A stretch of 64,000 nt of DNA. Source: Cytomitobacter sp965233535. GTDB taxonomy: Bacteria; Pseudomonadota; Alphaproteobacteria; CAJXXZ01; 1604HC. The notes under the pieces were generated by a model. That model ran no database searches. It saw nothing but the letters and a program-made list of their open reading frames with translations, and had not been told where the DNA came from. Location: assembly GCA_965233535.1 (NCBI GenBank), contig OZ247489.1:62001-126000 (forward strand). Reading direction: 5' to 3'. Made by a program: the position numbers and the translations under genes. Below are positions 53,530 through 62,914 of this stretch, one piece after another (the first letter of the stretch is position 1; the number at the start of each line of letters is the position of its first letter).

Positions 53530-54228
53530 GTGTTATTTTTGAATGTGGAATATTTCTTACATGGATTACTAGAAGCTTTTCCTATTAGCTCTTCAATGCA
53601 TATGCTGTTATTAGGTTTTAAAATTCAAAATATTGGCCTACTTCATGGAGTTACAGCACTGGTTACAGCGATATTTTTCCATAAAAAAATCATGAATTTG
53701 ATTTTAGAATTTTTTAAAAGAGATAATTTAAATACTGCTCATCTTATGTTCATTATTTTGTTTCCAAAGATTATTATTGGATTTTTGATTAGAAATATGA
53801 ATTTAAATTGCATGCTTGGAATCTCATCTATAATTTTTGGATTTTTATTTTTTATAATTGATAAATATAATAATGGTAATCAAAAAATGGATTTACTAAA
53901 TTTTAAACAAGCAACTCTAGTTTCAACATTTAGTTTGTTTTCTTTTTTACCAGGAGCAAGTAGCCTTGGGACATATTATACTGCATTTAGATTTTTCTCA
54001 ATTTGTAAGAAAGATTCTCTAGATTATGCATTTATTTTAAATATTATCCCATCATTAGGAGCATTTGTTATTAAGTTTAATTATGTACAGTTAAATTTTT
54101 CATCAATAATCATGTGTATGTTTACTTATGTGTGTACACTAATTTTTTGTAGAAAATTAACAAAACATTTATATTTCTTCGGTATCTACAGAGTATTGAT
54201 TGGAATATTCATATGTATAAGCGTATAA
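53530..54228 (+). CDS. uppP: Undecaprenyl-diphosphatase-like UppP/BacA, altered motifs
   Basis: Membrane enzyme that recycles the undecaprenyl carrier for the cell wall. GTG start; eight predicted helices. GLLEAFPISSSMHMLLLG corresponds to EGLTEFLP(V/I)SS.GH(L/M); the essential second Glu (residue 15) and His (24) are kept, while the first Glu position (residue 11) is His. FLPGASSLGTYYTA corresponds to IPG.SRSG, with the key Arg replaced by Ser. Family is clear, activity questionable or mechanistically changed. Overlaps the secretin gene by 16 bases. Confidence 0.85.
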   Translation: MLFLNVEYFLHGLLEAFPISSSMHMLLLGFKIQNIGLLHGVTALVTAIFFHKKIMNLILEFFKRDNLNTAHLMFIILFPKIIIGFLIRNMNLNCMLGISSIIFGFLFFIIDKYNNGNQKMDLLNFKQATLVSTFSLFSFLPGASSLGTYYTAFRFFSICKKDSLDYAFILNIIPSLGAFVIKFNYVQLNFSSIIMCMFTYVCTLIFCRKLTKHLYFFGIYRVLIGIFICISV

Positions 54229-55934
54229 AAATTTTATTACTTTGTTTGGTTATAGTTGGCTGTGACGAGAAAAAAGTTAAAAAAGTAAGTATTAATTCTA
54301 AAATTATTCAAAGTGTTGAAAAAGAAGACTGGTACTCTGCTTCTAAGCTTTTAAACTTAAACTTAAATATGAGAACTAACGCGCCTTGTGTGCACTTAAT
54401 GAATGGATTTGTATACGATAAGCTTGCAGAACATGATCCATCATATGCAGGATTATCTGTTGTGGCATATAAACGTGCTTTGAATATGGATCCCAATAAC
54501 TGGAGATATTCTTTAGCAATTGGAAGGCATTATTTACGAGAGCATGATTATCGTAAAGCAATAAGTGCATTTGCTAAAACTTTGATGATTAATGACAATA
54601 ATGAAGAAGCTCTTTATGGTATGGCTAGTGCTGCTTATGCAACACGAAATGTTACGCTTGCTAGAAACTCAATCGATAAAGCATTAAAGTATGGTTCAAA
54701 TAATTTGCAAGTTTATAGATTGGCAGCTTTAATTTATGCCTCTCAAAATAATATCGTGAAAGCTAATGCATATGCGAATAAATATGCAAATCAGTCTGAT
54801 GATTTAGCTGCAATTAAATATCTGCGTCAAAGATTACAAGATTGGCAAAAAACACATAGAAAAGTTAATCAAAATATACAAATTGAGAAAGATCAACCTG
54901 AGCAACCTGATGCTTCAGAGCAAAATAATTCTAATATAATAATTGAGTGTGTAGTTTTAAGCTTTGATGAAACAGGTTCTTTTTCAAAAGGAAATAATTT
55001 CCTGGAAACCTTACAGGAGTTTAAAAAAGATGAGTTCTCCAAGGGTTTGAGTGTTCGACTTGAAAATAAACAAGCTATTGCTAATGTTGGAAATGTTTCG
55101 ATGCCTTTTTATAGTAATACTTCTGAAAAAAATCAAATTTTGAAAAATGGTAAATGGGTATTAAACGATGCAAATATGCCTACAAGAGTAATTTCTAAAG
55201 GATTTGCAATTGGATTTGATAGCATTAGATATAATCTTAATATATTAAATTCAAGTAGTTCTATAATTGACATTGTATCTAGGCCAGTAATTCGACTTAT
55301 GCCAGGTGGTAAAGGTATATTTGATTCTGGTGACAAGCTTTTTGTTAATACTGGTGGTGATGTAGGATCTGCTATTTCTAACATTCCATCTGGTATAAAA
55401 CTAGAAATTGCTGGATCAGAGCAAGTAGATCCAAATAATATCATGTTAAATTTGGTGCTTGAGATCAGTAAAACTACATTTAAAAATGCATCAGGATCAT
55501 TAAATGACTCTGCGAAAGTAATACATGCAAATTTGAACACACAAATAGCCGTGAAGTTTAATGAAACAATTTCTATTGGTGGGGTTTTTAGTAATGTAAC
55601 CGAATCATCTAAATCAGGTGTTCCTGGATTGCAAAACGTACCTTTAGGTGATTTAGTATTGGCCAATAGAAACAGTCAGACATCTAAGAAGTCAGTTATG
55701 ATGCTTTTAACTGCAAAGAAAGCAGATGAAGTTAAGCAAGTTTCGACAGACATTAATGAAATGTACAATATTGTTTTGCTAAAGAAAAATGAGCCATCAT
55801 TCTTCCAAAATCAATATTCAAAAGAAAAGCAAGTGAAAACACAAACTCATGAATATAGAAAAGAAGATATACAATTAATGGATAATTCAATGGAATCAGA
55901 TATTAAATTGTGTGTAGATCGTATTAAAAAATAA
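54213..55934 (+). CDS. TPR-secretin lipoprotein (T2SS/T4P outer-membrane channel)
   Basis: Signal II MYKRIKILLLCLVIVGC, Cys17. Residues about 40-215 hold TPR repeats (ALNMDPNNWRYSLAIGRHYLREHDYRKAISAF, LMINDNNEEALYGMASAAYATRN). The C-terminal 300 residues are a secretin core: IVSRPVIRLMPGG, IPSGIKLEIAGSE, LNLVLEISK, TQIAVKFNETISIGGVF, and the secretin signature SGVPGLQNVPLGDLVLANRN near residue 470, then KKSVMMLLTAKKA. Usually TPR pilot and secretin are separate genes; here they are one protein. Together with GspE/F/L-like and PilO/P-like genes it fits a pilus or T2SS. Confidence 0.82.
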   Translation: MYKRIKILLLCLVIVGCDEKKVKKVSINSKIIQSVEKEDWYSASKLLNLNLNMRTNAPCVHLMNGFVYDKLAEHDPSYAGLSVVAYKRALNMDPNNWRYSLAIGRHYLREHDYRKAISAFAKTLMINDNNEEALYGMASAAYATRNVTLARNSIDKALKYGSNNLQVYRLAALIYASQNNIVKANAYANKYANQSDDLAAIKYLRQRLQDWQKTHRKVNQNIQIEKDQPEQPDASEQNNSNIIIECVVLSFDETGSFSKGNNFLETLQEFKKDEFSKGLSVRLENKQAIANVGNVSMPFYSNTSEKNQILKNGKWVLNDANMPTRVISKGFAIGFDSIRYNLNILNSSSSIIDIVSRPVIRLMPGGKGIFDSGDKLFVNTGGDVGSAISNIPSGIKLEIAGSEQVDPNNIMLNLVLEISKTTFKNASGSLNDSAKVIHANLNTQIAVKFNETISIGGVFSNVTESSKSGVPGLQNVPLGDLVLANRNSQTSKKSVMMLLTAKKADEVKQVSTDINEMYNIVLLKKNEPSFFQNQYSKEKQVKTQTHEYRKEDIQLMDNSMESDIKLCVDRIKK

Positions 55935-56047
55935 GTTTGGTTTGTGATTTTAGGGTTATTAAAGGAAATTATTACTAATATTAGTGAAGTTTAAGTAAAT
56001 ATTTGATTTAATATTGATTTTTCAGATTTATGTGCTAATTTAATCCC

Positions 56048-56395
56048 ATGAATATTAATATTAAAGTTATGTTATGTTGTGTGTTCTTTTCTACACAATC
56101 AATTCTGAGTGTAGGAGATTTTGAAAATACAAGATCATATAGTGGTTACCCTTCTCAACAATCAAATAGTGTAAGTGCATATGAATCTATGAAACAGATA
56201 TACAGTATTTTAGATGCATATGTGAAACGTACTCGTGAGCTTAAAGCGCAAGGTGGAAATGAAGAAGCTTTGATGCGCTTATCACGTTTAACAGCTCCAT
56301 CTTTAAAGGTATTAGAAGAGATATCTATCAATATAAGTGATATTTTGTTTTTCGAGAACTACGAAGCAGATGATTATGCAAATCCTGCAAGTTAA
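56048..56395 (+). CDS. Small secreted protein sharing a leader with the LRR protein
   Basis: 115 residues, unknown. Leader MNINIKVMLCCVFFSTQSILS; the 60 bases before the ATG and the first codons are similar to those of the gene at 56474. Mature part: Ser/Tyr-rich then helical (YVKRTRELKAQGGNEEALMRLSRL). It may be a short paralog of the 56474 N-terminal region, or a truncated form. Confidence 0.68.
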   Translation: MNINIKVMLCCVFFSTQSILSVGDFENTRSYSGYPSQQSNSVSAYESMKQIYSILDAYVKRTRELKAQGGNEEALMRLSRLTAPSLKVLEEISINISDILFFENYEADDYANPAS

Positions 56396-56473
56396 AAGAA
56401 AAAAATAACTTAATGTAATAAAAGTAAGAGATGTTATGTTGATTTTTCTAATTTTTGTGCTAGGTTAAGTGCT

Positions 56474-58837
56474 ATGAATACAAATGTTAAAATTGTGTTA
56501 TGTTCTGTGTTATTAAGTTTTGCTACCCAAAATGTATGGGCTGGAGATGAGTTGCGTGCTTTATCTCAAACACGAAGCCAAAGTGTGGTGTGTAGTGGGC
56601 CAGAAGATTTGCTTGAAGTGTTGCAACAACAAATGGGTCAATATATAGATTCAGTGGAAAACTCACCAACTAGTGAAGATGCTCAAATGTTGATAAATGC
56701 TTTGTGTTTACCTAAAGAATATCAGGATGCAAGTAGTAAATTAGAATCTGCTTTACGTTTTGCAAATAGAGTCGGAAGTATTCCCAGAGATAGAAGAGCC
56801 CAAGGTTTGCAAGTTGGGGATAGGGTTCGTAGCAAATTAGGTTATATTAGTGTAAATATAGGCAATTCACCTCAAGCCTCTACTTCAAGCACTGCGTCTA
56901 ATAGCAGTTTTACAGAATCATTACATTCAAGAGTGGCATCATCTGTTGAAGAGAGTAAAAACACTCCTCCTAGCTCTACAAGGTCTTCTCGTCGTGATGT
57001 TCAAAATCTTGCATCTCAACCACCATCTTATGATTCTCCTACTAACTCTCCCAAGAGTTTTTCAGGAAGAACAACCCCTGAATCTAGTAGGGTAGTTCAT
57101 AAGTCTGCATTAGTAACAGATGCTATAAGTTCTGGAAGCACTCCTTTAAGTAGTTTTAAGTTACAAACAAATGATGAGCATAAGCAAGTTGATAAAAAAA
57201 TATCTACAGAGCATGTAAAATCAGATACATCATCTGAAGAAGAGGATAGTAGTCTTGGTCATAGCAGTGCTGAAATGGTACAGCAGGCAGAAGAGGAAGA
57301 AGAGATTGATTACGCAAGCTTGTTAGTTGAAGAGGAAATTGTTGAAGAGGAGTTTTATACATATCCTGATATTCATGAAAAAGAGTGTCGTGATAAGGGA
57401 ATTGAACATCTTGAAGATCATTTAGCAGATGGAAGATGTAAGTATGTAGAATATTGTAATGGTGCATTAAATCAATTAAAGAAATTAAGAAATTTAAGTA
57501 ATAAAAAAGTAGTATATGCCAATAATATTGTAGGTGAGTTAAATGATATTCAAATAGTTTTTAATAACGCTAAGCACCCTAAGGATTCTGATAGCTCTAA
57601 GTATTTTAAGGATTCTCAGAATTTGCTGAAATTTTTAAAGGAAAATACTATTTATATTAATCCAAAATTATCAGAAATATTGCAAACATCGCTATTTATA
57701 GGGTCTATTGTTATAGAAGAGTATCAAAGAAAGCAGTGTGCATTTCTAGCTTCAGTTGAGATTAATGGGAAACTTAAACATAGTGCTAACGCATTCATTA
57801 AAGAATATTTGAAATTATTAAAAGATGATAAAGATGAATTTCAAGGAAGATTATTATCTCTTTCTATTCAACATGTTAATTTTATTAATGACGCTACATG
57901 GCCTGAGCTTTCTGAAATATTCAATATGGGCTTGGTAAGGCTAGAGGTAATTAATTGCAAATTAAGTCGTTTTACTTATGATATTCATAGCATTTCTGAC
58001 ACTACACTATCTTTATCTGAGATTATTATAAAAAACAACACGTTAGAAGACAAAATATATTTTGACAAATTTTTTAAGAATCACCTTGATCGTTTTTCTC
58101 ACTTATATTGGATTGATTTAAGTTCTAATAAATTGCATGGAATTTTTGATAGCAGAAGTAAATTTTTACATGAATTACTTTATGCAAATTTTTCAAACAA
58201 TGAATTAACACGAGATAATAAAGGGGAATATTTTAAGAATATTGGTAATGCAGGAGATGCAGATTGTTCTCTACAGGCAATGGAGTCCTCAAAATACCTT
58301 AAATATTTAGATTTTACTCATAATCCAATTGCTACTGATAAATTTTTGCATGGTGGAGCGTTAATAAACTTAGAATATTTAGGGTTACGTGGAGCGCATA
58401 TCACTGAATTTCTTTGTGATCCATTGCATGCTAAAGCACTTGTAATTGATATTTCTGAGAACTCATTAGAGAGTGCAAGTAATGCAAGAGTGATAAAAGA
58501 TTCAATTTCTAAGTGTTTTCCAAGTTTGAAAGGTATGATTTGTGTGGATATGATAAATAAGCTGTCTAGAACACCTAATACTGTGCCATGTGAATTAAAA
58601 TTTCATTTGCATAAATGTGAGAAGCTAGAATTTGCTATTTTTAAGTTACAGCAGGTTTTTATGGTAAAAGAAGGAGTCAAAGTTTATATTATGGATGCTA
58701 ATGGCAAAATTACAGAATTAAGAGTTAATACAGACATTAAAAAGCTTGCATTAACATTCAAGAGACCAACAATGAAGTATGAAAATACTTTATTGCAGTA
58801 TTTGAGTGAAAAGCCAAAAATCAGTAAAAAAAAGTAA
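56474..58837 (+). CDS. Secreted leucine-rich-repeat protein, N-terminal part (frame breaks at A8)
   Basis: 787 residues. Leader MNTNVKIVLCSVLLSFATQNVWA with AxA-like cleavage. Residues about 110-260 are Ser/Thr-rich and disordered, then acidic (QQAEEEEEIDYASLLVEEEI). From about residue 440 there are LRR-like units: LVRLEVINCKLSRF, LYWIDLSSNKLHGIF, LLYANFSNNELTR, LKYLDFTHNPIA, NLEYLGLRGAHITEF. It ends with KPKISKKK and TAA at 58835-58837, immediately after eight A's (58826-58833). With one extra A the frame reads on without a stop into the LRR fragment below, so the two are probably one gene. Function unknown; LRR plus export suggests host interaction. Confidence 0.75.
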   Translation: MNTNVKIVLCSVLLSFATQNVWAGDELRALSQTRSQSVVCSGPEDLLEVLQQQMGQYIDSVENSPTSEDAQMLINALCLPKEYQDASSKLESALRFANRVGSIPRDRRAQGLQVGDRVRSKLGYISVNIGNSPQASTSSTASNSSFTESLHSRVASSVEESKNTPPSSTRSSRRDVQNLASQPPSYDSPTNSPKSFSGRTTPESSRVVHKSALVTDAISSGSTPLSSFKLQTNDEHKQVDKKISTEHVKSDTSSEEEDSSLGHSSAEMVQQAEEEEEIDYASLLVEEEIVEEEFYTYPDIHEKECRDKGIEHLEDHLADGRCKYVEYCNGALNQLKKLRNLSNKKVVYANNIVGELNDIQIVFNNAKHPKDSDSSKYFKDSQNLLKFLKENTIYINPKLSEILQTSLFIGSIVIEEYQRKQCAFLASVEINGKLKHSANAFIKEYLKLLKDDKDEFQGRLLSLSIQHVNFINDATWPELSEIFNMGLVRLEVINCKLSRFTYDIHSISDTTLSLSEIIIKNNTLEDKIYFDKFFKNHLDRFSHLYWIDLSSNKLHGIFDSRSKFLHELLYANFSNNELTRDNKGEYFKNIGNAGDADCSLQAMESSKYLKYLDFTHNPIATDKFLHGGALINLEYLGLRGAHITEFLCDPLHAKALVIDISENSLESASNARVIKDSISKCFPSLKGMICVDMINKLSRTPNTVPCELKFHLHKCEKLEFAIFKLQQVFMVKEGVKVYIMDANGKITELRVNTDIKKLALTFKRPTMKYENTLLQYLSEKPKISKKK

Positions 58838-58905
58838 GAAACTCTACTGAAGAAGCATTTAATGAATATACATATGGCACATATGGTGGTGATATATGTA
58901 TTCGT

Positions 58906-59730
58906 GTGCTTGAGGGCAAAGCTCAATGGACTAAATCTCGTTATTCTTCAAATCAAAATGTTCTAGGCCTTATAATGAAAAACATCGATGATGATAATAA
59001 TATTATTAAGGAGTTTGCGTACTTTGCGTATCCAAATTTAGTCTACCTTGAATTAGATAATGTTGGCATAACAGAATTTCCTCAATGGATATTTAAGTTA
59101 AAGAACTTACATATACTTATTATTAGAAACAATCCAATTGAAGTTATTCCAGCAGAGATTAATACACTTGAGGAATTACGTATTTTAGATTTAAGTAATA
59201 ATGCTATTAATGAGATGCCTATTTTGAGATTAGCAAAATTAACTACGTTGAATTTAACATATAATAATCTCGATTCATTAGATATCAGAGAATATTCCTG
59301 CCTTATGGAGTATTATATTGGTTATAATAATTTTCATAGTTTGAGGTTTGCATATGACACTATTGAGAGTGCTATACAAAAAGGTAGAAATGGATATATG
59401 CCTATGAAAATATGTATGTGTGATTTTAAAAGTAATGAAAGTATCCCAGAACATTTTTCATATAACCCTAGTTTTAGTATAGAATTTGTTCATTTAGAAA
59501 ATACAATGTATGAAAAGGGTAGTAATGCATATAGTAATAATAATTTAGAGAGATATCAATGTGATTATGTAACATATCCTAGGAAAAATGACACATATAA
59601 ATGTGGATGTCAGCTTATCAAATGTGAATTAGACAGGCTGTTTTATTATGCTAATTTTCCTGACCCTACAATTGCTTCAAATCAATTTAAGTTTGCCAAA
59701 AAGGTGTATACTCCACAAAAGTATAGGTAA
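58906..59730 (+). CDS. LRR protein, C-terminal part (continuation of 56474 gene)
   Basis: From GTG 274 residues, but the same frame is open back to the A8 run at 58826-58833, adding 24 codons (VRNSTEEAFNEYTYGTYGG). LRR units are better here than in the first part: LVYLELDNVGITEFPQWIF, LHILIIRNNPIEVIPAEI, LRILDLSNNAINEMP, LTTLNLTYNNLDSLDI. No signal peptide or ribosome site precedes it, so it is not a free-standing gene; it would be made from the upstream gene if slippage or a base change restores the frame. Four cysteines close to the end (CDYVTYPR..YKCGCQLIKCE). Confidence 0.72.
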   Translation: MLEGKAQWTKSRYSSNQNVLGLIMKNIDDDNNIIKEFAYFAYPNLVYLELDNVGITEFPQWIFKLKNLHILIIRNNPIEVIPAEINTLEELRILDLSNNAINEMPILRLAKLTTLNLTYNNLDSLDIREYSCLMEYYIGYNNFHSLRFAYDTIESAIQKGRNGYMPMKICMCDFKSNESIPEHFSYNPSFSIEFVHLENTMYEKGSNAYSNNNLERYQCDYVTYPRKNDTYKCGCQLIKCELDRLFYYANFPDPTIASNQFKFAKKVYTPQKYR

Positions 59731-59773
59731 ATTTGGTTAAATTATTTTGCAAGATTTGTTTAATCTAGCTGCT

Positions 59774-59830
59774 ATGGCTAAATATATTGTGTTTTAGTGT
59801 TATTAAATTTTTATAAGTGTGTTTCATTTG
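59774..59830 (+). pseudogene. Remnant of a third copy of the 56048/56474 leader
   Basis: After ATG the sequence (atggctaaatatattgtgtt...tagtgttattaaattttt) aligns by eye with the leader at 56474 (atg...aaaattgtgttatg...gtgttattaagtttt), but has a stop after seven codons. The preceding bases also resemble the pre-ATG segment at 56450. Short, so the call is tentative. Confidence 0.4.
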
Positions 59831-59843
59831 GATTGAGTGAATT

Positions 59844-61781
59844 TTATTGGCACTGTATTAAGCTTTTAAGTTCAACCACTTTTACATTATTTCCAAATCG
59901 AACTTGAGCATGATTAGCTCCAACCTCTTCAATCATTCCATATCCTAATACATCATGGAAAACTTTTTTACCAACCATGCCTTTTTGCTTAAATGATTTA
60001 AAAGTAACGTGTGAGGAATCAAGTTCACGAATAAATCTTGATGGAACACTAGACATATATCTTCCATGCTGCATTCTGCTTTGTACATATGAGATTGCTA
60101 GGTAGGATTTTGCTCTTGTAATTGCTACATATGCTAATCTTCTTTCTTCTTCTGTATTGCTTCTTGATCGTACATGTGGGAACAAACCTTCTTCCCAACC
60201 AGGCAAGAAAACAATATCAAATTCTAAACCTTTAGCAGCATGCACAGTCATCAATTGCACATCATTATCATCATCAGATTTTATATTGCTCCATAATATA
60301 TAGTTAATATATTCTTCAGCGCTTTTGAATTCTGAAATTGAATCAAGCCATCTTACGAGATTTTCTTGTCTATGCTTTTCTGAAGCTTCGAATAATCCAG
60401 ATTCATGAATAATTTTTTCCATAAGAGTAGGGAAGTCTATGTTCATGCTTCTCCATTTTTTCCACTGTTCTAACAAAGACTCTAATTTAGAGAAAGTTCC
60501 TTGATTAAGAGTTGTACTGAGATTGAGAATTTTTTCTTCTACATTATCTCCAGGAGATTCTGCAATCTTATCTAATGTAGTTAACCCAATACCTCTTTTA
60601 GGTGTTTGAGTCATTCTGTTGAATGCCATTAAATCACTTGGGTTTGCTAAGAATCGTACATAAGATATTGCATCTTTAACTTCTGCTCTATCTAATAGTT
60701 GAATTGATCCAACTATAGTGTACTTAATATTGGCATTAAGCAAACTTTCTTCCATTGAATCCATTTGTGCTGAAGTTCTAAAAAGTATTCCTATTGTTGC
60801 TTGAGGGTTTTCAGATTTTTCTTGTGCAATTAGTTTGCATATTTCATTACTTTCTTCTTTTTCATGCATTCCAATAAACACATCAACATTTCTATTAGAA
60901 GTAATATTTGTGAACAAAGTTTTATCTAATCTTTTTTTATTATGCTTAATGATAGAGTTTGAATTTTTAATAATTTTATCTGTAGACCTATAATTTTGAT
61001 CTAAGACGATTTTTTTAGAATTAGTAAAATCCTCAGAAAAGTTTAAAATATATTTTATATCTGATCCTCTAAAAGCATATATAGCCTGGTCTGGATCTCC
61101 TACACAGCAAATTTGATTTTGGTCGTTGGAAAGTAACTGTAACCAATGGTGTTGAGCTTCATTAATATCTTGATACTCATCCACACATATTAATTTATAT
61201 CTTTCTTGATATTGCTTAAGAATTTCAGGGTTGTTTTCCCAAAGCTTAATAGTATTTGAAAGTAAGTCAGCAAAATCCATAGCATTCATGCTTTTTAAAG
61301 TTTTGGCATAAATATCATGTATATCATGCTCTATAGCGCTTAGATTATCAAAAACATTTTTTTCTTTAGCTCTTTGAATAGTATCTAATAGTTGGCTTGG
61401 TTTTAAACCTTTATATTTCATATGATTAGAAATTTTTCTTATTAATTGAAGTTGATCATCATATGGCAATACTTGGATTTCTTTGAATCCTAATAATTCT
61501 GCATTTTCCTGTACAATATTTAACGAAAGTTTATGAAAAGTTCCTATTGAAATTTGTGATGCATGCATTCCAACACTGTCTTCTAGCCTTTTCCTTATTT
61601 CTTGAGTTGCTTTGTTGGTAAAGGTAGTTGCAATAATTTGATGAGGCAATACAAATCCCTGATTAATATAATGTGACATCTTGCTTATTAAGGTTTTGGT
61701 TTTACCTGTTCCCGCTCCAGCTACAATTAGTAAATTTTCTCTACAATGCATAGCGAGTTCTTGATTTTTATTTAAATCCAT
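59844..61781 (-). CDS. uvrD: UvrD/PcrA/Rep-type 3'-5' DNA helicase
   Basis: Superfamily 1A helicase for excision and mismatch repair and replication restart. Motif Q and Walker A LNKNQELAMHC...VAGAGTGKTKTL (residues 21-27), FTNKATQEIRKRL, Walker B VDEYQDINEAQ, GDPDQAIYAFRGSD, LDQNYRST, LMTVHAAKGLEFDIVFLPGWEEGLFPH and RRLAYVAITRAK. The C-terminal 50 residues (VFHDVLGYGMIEEVGANHAQVRFG) are the UvrD/PcrA Tudor-like domain. 645 residues, shorter than E. coli UvrD (720). The exact family member (uvrD or rep/pcrA) is not settled. Confidence 0.95.
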   Translation of the reverse strand: MDLNKNQELAMHCRENLLIVAGAGTGKTKTLISKMSHYINQGFVLPHQIIATTFTNKATQEIRKRLEDSVGMHASQISIGTFHKLSLNIVQENAELLGFKEIQVLPYDDQLQLIRKISNHMKYKGLKPSQLLDTIQRAKEKNVFDNLSAIEHDIHDIYAKTLKSMNAMDFADLLSNTIKLWENNPEILKQYQERYKLICVDEYQDINEAQHHWLQLLSNDQNQICCVGDPDQAIYAFRGSDIKYILNFSEDFTNSKKIVLDQNYRSTDKIIKNSNSIIKHNKKRLDKTLFTNITSNRNVDVFIGMHEKEESNEICKLIAQEKSENPQATIGILFRTSAQMDSMEESLLNANIKYTIVGSIQLLDRAEVKDAISYVRFLANPSDLMAFNRMTQTPKRGIGLTTLDKIAESPGDNVEEKILNLSTTLNQGTFSKLESLLEQWKKWRSMNIDFPTLMEKIIHESGLFEASEKHRQENLVRWLDSISEFKSAEEYINYILWSNIKSDDDNDVQLMTVHAAKGLEFDIVFLPGWEEGLFPHVRSRSNTEEERRLAYVAITRAKSYLAISYVQSRMQHGRYMSSVPSRFIRELDSSHVTFKSFKQKGMVGKKVFHDVLGYGMIEEVGANHAQVRFGNNVKVVELKSLIQCQ

Positions 61782-61835
61782 ATAAGTTCAGTGTAGTATA
61801 TATTTTCCTGCATAAAAACATATAATAATCATATT

Positions 61836-62468
61836 ATGGGTAATAGATTCAAAAAAATACTTATTTTAGTGTTTGTCATTTTCGTAAGTATATTTTATTT
61901 CAAGCAATTGCGTGTTTATCAAATTAAGCATATTTCTGTTTTTGGAAATATTGCAACTCAAGAACAAGATGTTATTGATGCTGTGAAAAGTAAATTTATG
62001 TATAAATTAAATGTAGCAGTTTTGTCAAAACAAATTAAAAAAATGCCTTGGGTGAAAAACTGTATTGTAAAGAAAGTATGGCCTGATAGAGTTATAATTT
62101 TTATCGAAGAGCATATTCCGATATTTAAAAAAGATGAGATTTACATTACTTCTGATGGATTAGCGCTTGGCACACACTATCCTATAAATCGTATACACTA
62201 TTTGGGTGATTTTAATGAATATGAAGCAAGTGATTTGTTATATATTTTGCTCAAACATTCCAATATATTAGACACTACATGGGCTGTTCATAGGGTAAGA
62301 CAAAATAGATGGGATGTGATTTTAGATTCTGGGTTAAGGATAAAATGTGGGGATCATAAATTAGAAAAATCGTTAATGCGTTATCTGACTTTACCACCAC
62401 AAATTCCAAAAACTAATATAGTAGATTTCAGACATCCACAGCGCACTGTGTTTTATAATGAAAATTAG
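61836..62468 (+). CDS. ftsQ: Cell division protein FtsQ
   Basis: Bitopic divisome protein linking cytoplasmic and periplasmic division factors. N-terminal membrane segment (ILILVFVIFVSIFYF), then a POTRA-like domain: IKHISVFGNIATQEQDVIDAV, IKKMPWVKNCIVKKVWPDRVIIFIEEH, and a beta domain FITSDG-type (YITSDGLALG) with L.Y(L)GDF. 210 residues, short compared with about 270 in other alphaproteobacteria. Divergent from uvrD. Confidence 0.9.
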   Translation: MGNRFKKILILVFVIFVSIFYFKQLRVYQIKHISVFGNIATQEQDVIDAVKSKFMYKLNVAVLSKQIKKMPWVKNCIVKKVWPDRVIIFIEEHIPIFKKDEIYITSDGLALGTHYPINRIHYLGDFNEYEASDLLYILLKHSNILDTTWAVHRVRQNRWDVILDSGLRIKCGDHKLEKSLMRYLTLPPQIPKTNIVDFRHPQRTVFYNEN

Positions 62469-62497
62469 GTTAGCATAGTGATAAGGTTGGTGAAATA

Positions 62498-62914
62498 GTG
62501 AGTATTCCACAAAAAGGCGTATTAATGGGCGTTGATTTTGGAGAAGTGAGAACAGGTGTAGCATTCTCAGATTATGATCAGAAATTTGCATTTCCAAATG
62601 GAATATATGGACCTAAAAGTAAAGTTACAGCTTTATTACATGATTTAATTGTTGAGCGAGAAGTTGTGGGTATTGTAGTAGGATGGCCTTTAAATATGAA
62701 AGGTGAAGAAGCATTTCAATGCAAGAAAACACAACTATTTATAGATGAGTTAAAAAAATTATGGGATGGTCCAATTGCAACTTTTGATGAGCGACTAAGT
62801 AGTTTATATGTTTCATCCACTTATAGTGCAGGAATGAAGCTAGATACTGATGATGCATTATCTGCAATGACAATACTTAATTCATTTATGGAAAGCAGAA
62901 AATATTCGTTATAG
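62498..62914 (+). CDS. ruvX: Holliday junction resolvase-like RuvX (YqgF)
   Basis: RNase H-fold nuclease implicated in 16S rRNA 5' maturation. GTG start; GVDFGEVRTGVAFSD (first Asp), VVGWPLNMKGEEAF, FDERLSSLYV (Glu, Ser), and the last acid in LDTDDALSAMTIL (usual DD(x)AA). 138 residues, family-typical. Follows ftsQ with a 29-base gap. Confidence 0.94.
   Translation: MSIPQKGVLMGVDFGEVRTGVAFSDYDQKFAFPNGIYGPKSKVTALLHDLIVEREVVGIVVGWPLNMKGEEAFQCKKTQLFIDELKKLWDGPIATFDERLSSLYVSSTYSAGMKLDTDDALSAMTILNSFMESRKYSL

Noticed and set aside
55133..55666. 177-codon frame antisense to the secretin
   Set aside because: Shadow of the secretin gene, which has a clear family signature and correct start.
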